Positions 1-5,625 of a stretch of DNA of 5,625 nt are shown here, piece after piece. The DNA lies in NCBI GenBank assembly GCA_024405335.1, contig JAKSOX010000136.1, positions 1 to 5,625 on the forward strand, given 5' to 3'. Both the position numbers and the translations under genes were made by a program. Origin of the DNA: Kiritimatiellia bacterium. Lineage in GTDB: Bacteria; Verrucomicrobiota; Kiritimatiellia; RFP12; UBA1067. Below the pieces are notes generated by a model that was given only the letters and a program-made list of their open reading frames with translations, did not search any database and was not told the origin of the DNA. Positions within the stretch are counted from its first letter, which is position 1. The number at the start of each line of letters is the position of its first letter.

Positions 1-702
1 ATGAACCTGAAAAAAATGAACAAGGGGCTCGATTTCCTGCGGGAAAAGTACGGAGCCGCAAAGGGCGAGATCGCGCTCAAGGACGGGCACTGCTTCGTGG
101 GCGCGACGCCCCTGATGCCGCAGCGCGTCGAGCGCAAGATCGCCGAATTGAAGAAAATGACGGAAAACGGCACGCTTGAAGGCGTGTCCACGCTCCGTTT
201 CGCGTCCTTCGCGCCGAAAGGCGCGGATCTTGCGGCGATGCTGGCGCGCGAGCTCGACGTGGCCGCGTATCTCGGCAACTCGAAGGTCAAACGCGTGATG
301 GCCGTCGCGAACGGTTCGGCGGTCAACGCGCTCGTGAAACTCGCGAACGACCTCAACTGTTCCATTGAAGTCGGCGCGGGATTGCCGAAGGGCGCGGCCG
401 CGTACGACCGCCACGAACTCATCTGCGCGCGCGGCGTCGGCAGCGACCAGACGATCGACACGCACACGCCGCACGCCTCCATCCGCGTCTCCAACGGCGA
501 CGGCATGGCGGAGTACACCGACGTGGACACGGAGCTTTTCGGCCTTTCCTACGAGGAGACGTGGAACGTCCGCGCCGCGTTCGCGCTGCTGCAGAACCCA
601 AAACTCGCCGCCGAATGGAAGAAGGCGCACGCCGCGGCCAAGAAGGCCGCCGCGCTCTGCTTCAAGGCCGACGCGACGAAGTCCGCGAAGGAGGTCAAGT
701 GA
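1..702 (+). CDS. Small protein resembling the C-terminal domain of Gfo/Idh/MocA dehydrogenases (unknown function)
   Basis: I do not recognise a named family with certainty. The 233-residue product has no signal peptide and no membrane segment, so it is probably cytoplasmic. Its N-terminal third (residues 1-60) is Lys-rich and helical in character, with no GxGxxG nucleotide-binding motif. Residues 97-195 read like the substrate-binding beta-sheet half of Gfo/Idh/MocA sugar dehydrogenases: a strand run around NGSAVNALVKL (104-114), then DRHELICARGVGSDQ (136-150), YTDVDTELFGL (172-182) and a final helix RAAFALLQNP (191-200). The tail (203-233) is rich in Ala and Lys. The next gene overlaps its stop by one base and is itself a Gfo/Idh/MocA enzyme, which suggests a paired function. 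The frame opens with ATG at the first base of the window, so a longer upstream part cannot be excluded; a second ATG is at codon 6. The coding frame is secure; the fold assignment is tentative. Confidence 0.75.
   Translation: MNLKKMNKGLDFLREKYGAAKGEIALKDGHCFVGATPLMPQRVERKIAELKKMTENGTLEGVSTLRFASFAPKGADLAAMLARELDVAAYLGNSKVKRVMAVANGSAVNALVKLANDLNCSIEVGAGLPKGAAAYDRHELICARGVGSDQTIDTHTPHASIRVSNGDGMAEYTDVDTELFGLSYEETWNVRAAFALLQNPKLAAEWKKAHAAAKKAAALCFKADATKSAKEVK
688..695 (+). promoter_or_regulatory. Shine-Dalgarno site for the oxidoreductase gene
   Basis: AAGGAGGT lies inside the end of the preceding gene, six bases before the ATG at 702. It is a near-perfect anti-16S match and fixes the start at 702, rather than at the in-frame ATG at 561 that lies deep inside gene 1. 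The TGATG junction (stop 700-702, start 702-704) is typical of translational coupling. Confidence 0.85.
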
Positions 703-1778
703 TGAAGCCCGTCAAAATCGCGATGATGGGGATGACCCACGGCCATACCCGCAAGTACTACCAGACGCTGCTCGAAAACAAAAAGCTCGACTGGGTGGCG
801 AGCTGCGCGCAGGACGAAGACGCCAAGAAGGTCTACGAGCACTACAAGACCGGCGTGCCGTGCTACCTCGATCCCGAGAAGATGTGGAAAGAGCATCCGG
901 ACGTTGAAGCGGTGGTGATCGCTTCGGCGAACGACCGCCACTTCGAGCAGATGAAGTGGTGCGCCGAAAAGGGCGTCCACGTCCTCTCGATGAAGATCCC
1001 GTCCTTCGACATGAAGGAATACGACGAGATGATCGCGATGTGCGACAAGGCCGGCATCGTGTGCCAGGTCGAACTCGAGATGCACTACAATCCCGTGGTG
1101 AAGCGCCTCAAAAAGCTGATCGACGAAGGCGCCATCGGCAAGATCAAGGCCGTGCAGGCCACGAACATCACGCTGTCGCCCGTGTGGGCGTTCCCGTGGC
1201 AAGGAGACCCCAAGGCCAGCTTCGGCAAGGTGTCTCCGCTCAAAAAGGGCGATCCGCGTTTCAAGGGCGGCGCGTTGTGCGACCATCCGCATGTCTTCGA
1301 TTTGATCCGCCACCTCACGGGCAGCGACTTCGACTACGTCTACGCCGAGGTCGCGCCGAATCTCCGCAAGGAGCTGAAGGTGGAGGACATGCTGATGGCG
1401 GTGGGCAAGATGAAGGACGGCACGGCGTTCCTGTTCGATCCGTCCTGGTCGCGCCTCGAAGAGCGCCTCAAAATTCCCGGGCCGGGCTGGGAGCGCTTCC
1501 CGAAACGCATGGAGGTGAACGTCACGATCACCGGCGAGAAGGGCATGCTTTCGTGCGACTGCTTCGGGCCGAACGTGTACCACAACGGCGCGCCGAACGA
1601 CCGCTACACCGTGCAGTACACCTATTTCGACGAATGGGTGGGCCTCATCGACGAATTCGTGGACTGCATCCGCAACCACAAGACGCCGAAAATCAACCTC
1701 AAGTGGCACAAGCAGACGATTCAGTCGATGCTCGCTTGCTACGAATCCATCGAAACCGGAAAAATCGCCCGCGTGTGA
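702..1778 (+). CDS. Gfo/Idh/MocA-family NAD(P)-dependent oxidoreductase
   Basis: This is a predicted cytoplasmic dehydrogenase of 358 residues, a normal length for the family, which typically oxidises or reduces sugars, inositols and related polyols with NAD(P). The N-terminal Rossmann half starts with strand KIAMMG (5-10) followed by MTHGH, so the usual glycine-rich GxGxxG loop is altered. DVEAVVIASAND (67-78) is the strand and loop preceding the family's EKP motif, here MKIP (97-100): the Lys (K98) and Pro are kept but the Glu is replaced by Met. The C-terminal half carries the expected catalytic block GGALCDHPHVFDLIRHLTG (189-207), with D194 and H197 at the positions normally used for substrate binding and proton transfer. 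VTITGEKGML (274-283) is the typical late strand motif. The substrate cannot be read from sequence. The start is set by a strong ribosome binding site and a one-base overlap with gene 1, implying coupled translation. Family assignment is firm; specificity is open. Confidence 0.93.
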   Translation: MKPVKIAMMGMTHGHTRKYYQTLLENKKLDWVASCAQDEDAKKVYEHYKTGVPCYLDPEKMWKEHPDVEAVVIASANDRHFEQMKWCAEKGVHVLSMKIPSFDMKEYDEMIAMCDKAGIVCQVELEMHYNPVVKRLKKLIDEGAIGKIKAVQATNITLSPVWAFPWQGDPKASFGKVSPLKKGDPRFKGGALCDHPHVFDLIRHLTGSDFDYVYAEVAPNLRKELKVEDMLMAVGKMKDGTAFLFDPSWSRLEERLKIPGPGWERFPKRMEVNVTITGEKGMLSCDCFGPNVYHNGAPNDRYTVQYTYFDEWVGLIDEFVDCIRNHKTPKINLKWHKQTIQSMLACYESIETGKIARV

Positions 1779-1804
1779 GCGCGCGGCGGATCGGGAAAAC
1801 GCAG

Positions 1805-1810
1805 AAAGGA
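1805..1810 (+). promoter_or_regulatory. Ribosome binding site for the GH97 gene
   Basis: AAAGGA stands seven bases before the ATG at 1818, within the 39-base gap between the oxidoreductase and GH97 genes. The gap contains no inverted repeat followed by a T-run and no convincing -35/-10 pair, so the two genes are probably on one transcript. Confidence 0.7.
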
Positions 1811-1817
1811 ACGAGAC

Positions 1818-1883
1818 ATGAACGACACGACGAAAACGACGGTTTGCCTCGCGGCGGCGTTTTGCGCTTGCGCCGCGTGGGCG
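1818..1883 (+). other. Sec-type signal peptide of the GH97 protein
   Basis: Residues 1-22 have a short polar start with one Lys, a hydrophobic Ala/Cys-rich core (VCLAAAFCACAA) and an AWA|Q signal peptidase I site. Three cysteines sit in the core, but none follows a proper lipobox (L-x-[G/A]-C), so a soluble exported enzyme is favoured over a lipoprotein. Confidence 0.8.
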
Positions 1884-3845
1884 CAGACGTTCGGGCTGAA
1901 GAGCCCGGACGGCAAGAACGAAATCAAATTGTCCACGGAGCCGGAACTCCGCTATTCGGTGCTGCGCAACGGGCGGACGCTCGTGGCGCCGTCCGCCATC
2001 TCCATGACCTTCGCGCAGCAGGGCCTGCTCGGCGGCGCGAAGGCGAAGGTCAAGTCGAGCGAGACGCGCAGCGTCGCCGGCAAAATCCCCACGCCCGTCT
2101 ACAAGAAGGCGTTCGTGGACGAATCCGCCAACGCGCTCGTCGTCGCCTTCGAAGGCGATTGGCGCATCGCGCTCGTCGCCCGCAACGACGGCGTGGCGTT
2201 CCGCTACGAAACGGAATTTTCGGGTTCCGCCAAGGTGGTGGACGAATCGGTGGAAGTCGCGTTCCCGACGCCCGAGCAGGACGTCGTCTACGCGTCCAAC
2301 AACGGCGCGTGGAAAGGCGATCCTTTCCAGTGCAGCTGGGAGAAGTGGTATCTGCCGGGCAAGGTCAAGGATCTCGACAGCGCTCCTTCCACCCTCTACT
2401 ACGCGCCGCTGACGGTGCTGTACAAGGACGCCGCGATGGCGGTGACGGAATCCGACCTGCGCGACTACGCGGGCTGGAATTTCCGCCGCGACGCGAAGGA
2501 TCCCGCGAAGCTCGTTTCCGGTTTCGCCAAGTGGCCAGCCAAGCTCGTGAACTACGATTGGGAACTCGGCACCACCGAGCAGCCCACGCGCTACAAGAAA
2601 GTCGAACAGCGCGCCGACTACGTCGTGGAGACGGCCGGCACGCGCACCTACCCCTGGCGTCTGTTCCTTCTGGCGGACGACGTCGCGCAACTGCCGGCGC
2701 AGGACGCCGTCTACGCGCTCGCGGCCGGCGCCGATCCCGTCGACTGGAGCTGGGTGAAGCCCGGCAAGGTCGCGTGGGACTGGTGGAACTTCTGGAACGT
2801 GTCCGGCGTCGATTTCCGCGCCGGCTGCAACACGCGCACGTACGAATACTACGTCGACTTCGCCAAGGAGTTCGGCGTCGAGTACGTGATCTTCGACGAG
2901 GGCTGGTCGCAGAAGCTCAAGATTCTCGAAATCCATCCCGACGTGGACGTGCCGCATCTCATCAAGTACGCGAAGAAGCGCGGCGTGGGCATCATCCTCT
3001 GGGCGGCGTGGGCGCAGTTCGTCGGCCGCGAAGAGCAGGTGGTGGAACACTACGCGAAAATGGGCGCCGCCGGCTTCAAGGTGGACTTCATGGACCGCGA
3101 CGACGCGGACGTGGTCCGCTTCGTCGAAAAGCTCGCGAAAATCTGCGCGAAGCACAAGATGCTGCTCGACTACCACGGCATGTACAAGCCCACGGGCCTC
3201 CAGCGCACGTATCCGAACGTGCTCAACTTCGAGGGCGTGGCCGGGCTCGAACAGATGAAGTGGGACCGCCCCTACGACGCGATGTCCAACGATTGCGTGC
3301 TGGTGTACACGCGCATGGCGGCCGGCCCTATGGACTACACGCCCGGCGCGATGCGCAACTTCGCCAAGGGCACCTACGCGGCCGTCGGCACCAAGCCCGG
3401 CTCGGAGGGCACGCGCGCCCACCAGATGGCGCTGATGGCGTTGTACGAGGCGCCGCTGCAGATGCTGTGCGATTCGCCCACGCAGTACCTCAAGAACCGC
3501 GAATGCTTCGAGTTCATGGCGGGCGTCCCCACCGTTTGGGACGACACCGTGTGCCTCGAAGGCAAGATCGGCGCGTTCGCCGCGATCGCCCGCCGCAAAG
3601 GCGAGACGTGGTATCTTTCCGCCATCGCCAACTGGGACGGCGCGGAGAAGGAATTCGCGCTCGGCTTCCTCGGCGAAGGAAAGTGGAAGGCGGAAATCTT
3701 CCGCGACGGCGTCAACGCCGACCGCGACGCCGAGGACTACGTCCGCGAGACGAAAGCCGTGACGTCGGCCGACAAGCTCAAGGTCAAATTCGCGCCGGGC
3801 GGCGGTTTGGCCGTGAAGTTCACGAAGAAGGGCCTGCTTTGGTAG
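1818..3845 (+). CDS. Secreted glycoside hydrolase family 97, retaining alpha-galactosidase-like type
   Basis: This 675-residue protein has the usual GH97 length and layout: a signal peptide (1-22, probable cleavage after AWA), an N-terminal beta-sandwich (about 24-290, opening with SPDGKNEIKLS), a TIM barrel (about 305-570) and a small C-terminal beta domain (about 575-672). Family landmarks include WDWWNFWN (320-327), VIFDEGWS (357-364), GFKVDFMDRDD (419-429), GMYKPTGLQRTYPN (454-467) and GPMDYTPGAMRN (503-514). Known members are calcium-dependent and either inverting (SusB alpha-glucosidase) or retaining (BtGH97b alpha-galactosidase). Here D423 in KVDFMDR matches the retaining nucleophile; the loop reads HG (453-454), where inverting enzymes carry a catalytic Glu; and E478, 55 residues after D423, matches the spacing of the BtGH97b pair D415/E470. 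E472 is a likely calcium ligand. The protein probably acts in the periplasm or outside the cell on alpha-linked galactose or a related sugar. Specificity is inferred, not shown. Confidence 0.95.
   Translation: MNDTTKTTVCLAAAFCACAAWAQTFGLKSPDGKNEIKLSTEPELRYSVLRNGRTLVAPSAISMTFAQQGLLGGAKAKVKSSETRSVAGKIPTPVYKKAFVDESANALVVAFEGDWRIALVARNDGVAFRYETEFSGSAKVVDESVEVAFPTPEQDVVYASNNGAWKGDPFQCSWEKWYLPGKVKDLDSAPSTLYYAPLTVLYKDAAMAVTESDLRDYAGWNFRRDAKDPAKLVSGFAKWPAKLVNYDWELGTTEQPTRYKKVEQRADYVVETAGTRTYPWRLFLLADDVAQLPAQDAVYALAAGADPVDWSWVKPGKVAWDWWNFWNVSGVDFRAGCNTRTYEYYVDFAKEFGVEYVIFDEGWSQKLKILEIHPDVDVPHLIKYAKKRGVGIILWAAWAQFVGREEQVVEHYAKMGAAGFKVDFMDRDDADVVRFVEKLAKICAKHKMLLDYHGMYKPTGLQRTYPNVLNFEGVAGLEQMKWDRPYDAMSNDCVLVYTRMAAGPMDYTPGAMRNFAKGTYAAVGTKPGSEGTRAHQMALMALYEAPLQMLCDSPTQYLKNRECFEFMAGVPTVWDDTVCLEGKIGAFAAIARRKGETWYLSAIANWDGAEKEFALGFLGEGKWKAEIFRDGVNADRDAEDYVRETKAVTSADKLKVKFAPGGGLAVKFTKKGLLW
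3825..3832 (+). promoter_or_regulatory. Probable ribosome binding site for the glycosyltransferase, inside the GH97 gene
   Basis: AAGAAGGG, within the last codons of the GH97 gene, lies six bases before a TTG at 3839. No comparable purine-rich site precedes the alternative GTG at 3872. This is the main reason for choosing TTG as the start of the glycosyltransferase. Confidence 0.5.
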
Positions 3846-5625
3846 GCGACCTCTGGCAGAGCGCGCGCACGGTGCTCGGCGGCGAAACGCTGAGCGTCGT
3901 GATGCCCGTCTACCGGCTCGCTGATTCCGTTGAAGCGAATCTCGCGAAGGTGGACAAGCTGCTCGGCCAAAGCGGGCTCGACTACGAGCTCGTGCCCGTG
4001 GACGACGGCAGCGGCGACGGCACGGCGGAAGCGCTCGGGCGCTTCGCGTGCAGGTGGCCGAACGGCCGTTTCTCGCCCGTCGTCCTCGAAAAGAACGGCG
4101 GCAAGGGCAACGCGCTCAAGGCCGGTTTCCGCGCTTCGCGCGGCGCGTTCGTGCTGCTGTTGGACGGCGACCTCGACATCCTGCCCGGCATGCTGCCGCG
4201 GTTCTTCGATTCGATGGCGGAGAACCGCAGCGACGTGGTGGTGGGATCCAAGCGCCATCCGCGCTCCAAGGTGCAGTATCCGTGGCACCGCCGGCTTGCG
4301 AGCTGGACGTATTTCACGCTCGTGAAGCTGTTCATCGGCATGCCCATCACCGACACGCAAACGGGCATGAAACTCTTCCGCCGCAAGTTTCTCGGCGAAG
4401 CGCTCGACCGCATGCTGGTGAAAACCTACGCGTTCGACCTGGAGCTGCTGGCGATCGCGTACGGCCGCGGCGCGAAAATCTCCGAAGCTCCCGTGGTGAT
4501 CCGCTTCGGCACGAAGTTCGGCGCGATGAAGCCGCGCACCGTCTACCAGATGGCGAAGGATTCGCTCGCCGTTTTCTACCGGCTCCGCTGGCTCAACTAC
4601 TACGCGCACGTCGAAGTGCCGCCGCCGTCGGACGCGAAACCGCTCGTTTCCGTGGTGATCGCGTGCCCGAACACGAGCTGGATGCTCGACGAATGCCTGG
4701 CCGCGCTCGACCGCCAGACCTACCGCGATTTCGAGGCGATCGTGCTGCCGGACGCGCCGTTCGAGCCGAATCCCGCGCATGCGGAGTGGCTCTCGGTGCT
4801 GCCCACCGGCAAGGTGCGTCCAGCCGAGAAGCGCAACCTCGGCATCGAAAAGGCGCGCGGCGAGATCGTGGCGTTCATCGACGACGACGCCTACCCCGAT
4901 TCGCGCTGGCTAGAAAACGCGGTCAAGTATTTTTCCGAACCGACCGTGGGCGGCGTGGGAGGCCCGGGCGTGACGCCGCCCGGCGACGGCTTCTGGGCGC
5001 GCGCGGGAGGCCGCGTGTACGAGAACGTGTTCGTCTCGGGCAACTACCGCTACCGGTATCTGGGCGGGCGCGTGCGCAAGGACGTGGACGACTATCCGAG
5101 CTGCAACTTGTTCGTTCGCGCGGATTTGCTGCGCCGAATCGGCGGCTACCGCACGGACTTCTGGCCCGGCGAGGACACGCTGCTGTGCGAGGCCATCGTG
5201 TGCGAGGCGAAACGCCGCATCGTGTACGACCCGTGGACGATCGTGTACCACCATCGCCGCCGCCTTTTCCTGCCGCACCTGCGGCAGCTCGGGCGCTACG
5301 GTTTCCACCGCGGATACTTCGTGAAGCGCTATCCGGCCACGAGTTGCCGGCTTTCGTATTTCATCCCGTCGCTGTGGCTGCTGGGCGTAGCGCTGGGCGG
5401 GACGCTCGCCGCCTGCGTGCCGTGGGAGCCGCTGCGCATCGCGTATTTTTCCGTGCTCGGACTCTACGCCGCGCTCACGATCGCGACGTCGGCGTCGTTC
5501 CATCCGCTTCTGTGGCTTGCCACGTGGCTCGGCATCGCGGTTTCGCACCTGTGGTACGGCTGGCAGTTCCTGCGCGGATTGTGCGCCGGCCGCGCACCAT
5601 GCGAATTCATCGGCAAGGACCACGC
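3839..5625 (+). CDS. Tandem two-domain family 2 glycosyltransferase with C-terminal membrane segments (3' partial)
   Basis: The frame is open for 595 codons and has no stop before the window ends. Domain 1 (about residues 17-250) is a GT-A fold like dolichol/polyprenol-phosphate sugar transferases: LSVVMPVY (18-25), VDDGSGDGT (54-62), NGGKGNALKAGF (86-97), the metal-binding LLLDGDLD (106-113) and TDTQTGMKLFRR (171-182). Domain 2 (about 268-500) is a second GT2 unit: LVSVVIACPN (269-278), FIDDDAYPD (346-354), SCNLFVRADLLRRIGGYR (421-438) and the GEDTLL acid motif (444-449). Three hydrophobic segments follow (about 505-527, 532-552, 555-577), anchoring the C-terminus in the inner membrane. Such enzymes move sugar from nucleotide-sugar donors to lipid carriers or growing glycans; donor and acceptor here are unknown. 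The start is uncertain: TTG 3839 overlaps the GH97 stop by seven bases and has a ribosome binding site; GTG 3872 is the alternative; ATG 3902 would cut into the first core strand. Two domains in one chain suggest two successive transfers. Confidence 0.88.
   Translation, partial: MVGDLWQSARTVLGGETLSVVMPVYRLADSVEANLAKVDKLLGQSGLDYELVPVDDGSGDGTAEALGRFACRWPNGRFSPVVLEKNGGKGNALKAGFRASRGAFVLLLDGDLDILPGMLPRFFDSMAENRSDVVVGSKRHPRSKVQYPWHRRLASWTYFTLVKLFIGMPITDTQTGMKLFRRKFLGEALDRMLVKTYAFDLELLAIAYGRGAKISEAPVVIRFGTKFGAMKPRTVYQMAKDSLAVFYRLRWLNYYAHVEVPPPSDAKPLVSVVIACPNTSWMLDECLAALDRQTYRDFEAIVLPDAPFEPNPAHAEWLSVLPTGKVRPAEKRNLGIEKARGEIVAFIDDDAYPDSRWLENAVKYFSEPTVGGVGGPGVTPPGDGFWARAGGRVYENVFVSGNYRYRYLGGRVRKDVDDYPSCNLFVRADLLRRIGGYRTDFWPGEDTLLCEAIVCEAKRRIVYDPWTIVYHHRRRLFLPHLRQLGRYGFHRGYFVKRYPATSCRLSYFIPSLWLLGVALGGTLAACVPWEPLRIAYFSVLGLYAALTIATSASFHPLLWLATWLGIAVSHLWYGWQFLRGLCAGRAPCEFIGKDH

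Noticed and set aside
365..907. 180-codon plus-strand frame overlapping genes 1 and 2
   Set aside because: The product is low-complexity, Arg/Thr/Ser/Pro-rich, and out of frame with both supported genes.
1779..1817. Possible terminator or promoter between the oxidoreductase and GH97 genes
   Set aside because: The 39-base gap has a GC-rich stretch but no hairpin with a following T-run and no convincing -35/-10 pair; only a ribosome binding site is supportable.
549..3422. A very long open frame (957 codons) on the minus strand opposite genes 1-3
   Set aside because: Its translation is rich in Arg, His, Val and Ala with no recognisable domain, as expected for the antisense of GC-rich coding sequence with few A/T third positions. 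It lies opposite well-supported genes including GH97 and the oxidoreductase, and it spans their junctions without regard to gene boundaries.
3930..4325. 131-codon plus-strand frame within glycosyltransferase domain 1
   Set aside because: It is an out-of-frame reading of the glycosyltransferase, rich in Arg, Ser and Thr, with no motif.
3737..4780. 347-codon open frame on the minus strand opposite the glycosyltransferase
   Set aside because: It has the same Arg/His/Ala-rich shadow composition, with no motif, and the opposite strand carries clear GT2 motifs.
4910..5623. 237-codon minus-strand open frame at the right edge
   Set aside because: It is antisense to the second GT2 domain and membrane segments; composition is that of a shadow frame.

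Overview
This is a GC-rich bacterial window with four genes, all on the + strand. They are packed head to tail and no terminator or promoter is visible between them. By eye the GC content is well above 60%, with strong G/C preference at third codon positions. The order is: a small protein of unknown function that resembles the C-terminal half of a sugar dehydrogenase (1-702), a Gfo/Idh/MocA-family NAD(P)-dependent oxidoreductase (702-1778), a secreted glycoside hydrolase of family GH97 (1818-3845), and a large two-domain family 2 glycosyltransferase with C-terminal membrane segments that runs off the right edge (3839-5625).

The junctions look like those of an operon. Genes 1 and 2 share one base (TGATG) behind a strong Shine-Dalgarno sequence. 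Genes 2 and 3 are 39 bases apart with a good ribosome binding site. Gene 4 has no ATG before its first core beta strand, and most likely starts at a TTG inside the end of the GH97 gene. There is no gene-free stretch longer than 39 bases.

The GH97 protein is the best-defined member. It has a signal peptide and the residue pattern of the retaining, alpha-galactosidase-like branch of the family, rather than the inverting SusB-like alpha-glucosidase branch. The oxidoreductase keeps the Lys and the Asp/His expected of Gfo/Idh/MocA enzymes but has departures in the nucleotide-binding and EKP motifs. A plausible reading is that GH97 releases a sugar outside the cytoplasm and the oxidoreductase, perhaps with its small partner, acts on a sugar inside the cell. 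The glycosyltransferase may be only a positional neighbour, probably acting on a lipid-linked or cell-surface glycan.

The gene content (Gfo/Idh/MocA dehydrogenase beside GH97, high GC) fits a carbohydrate-degrading member of the Verrucomicrobiota/Kiritimatiellota/Lentisphaerota group, possibly from gut or rumen. This is inference from style and content; no marker gene is present. No RNA gene, mobile element, CRISPR array or long repeat was seen.
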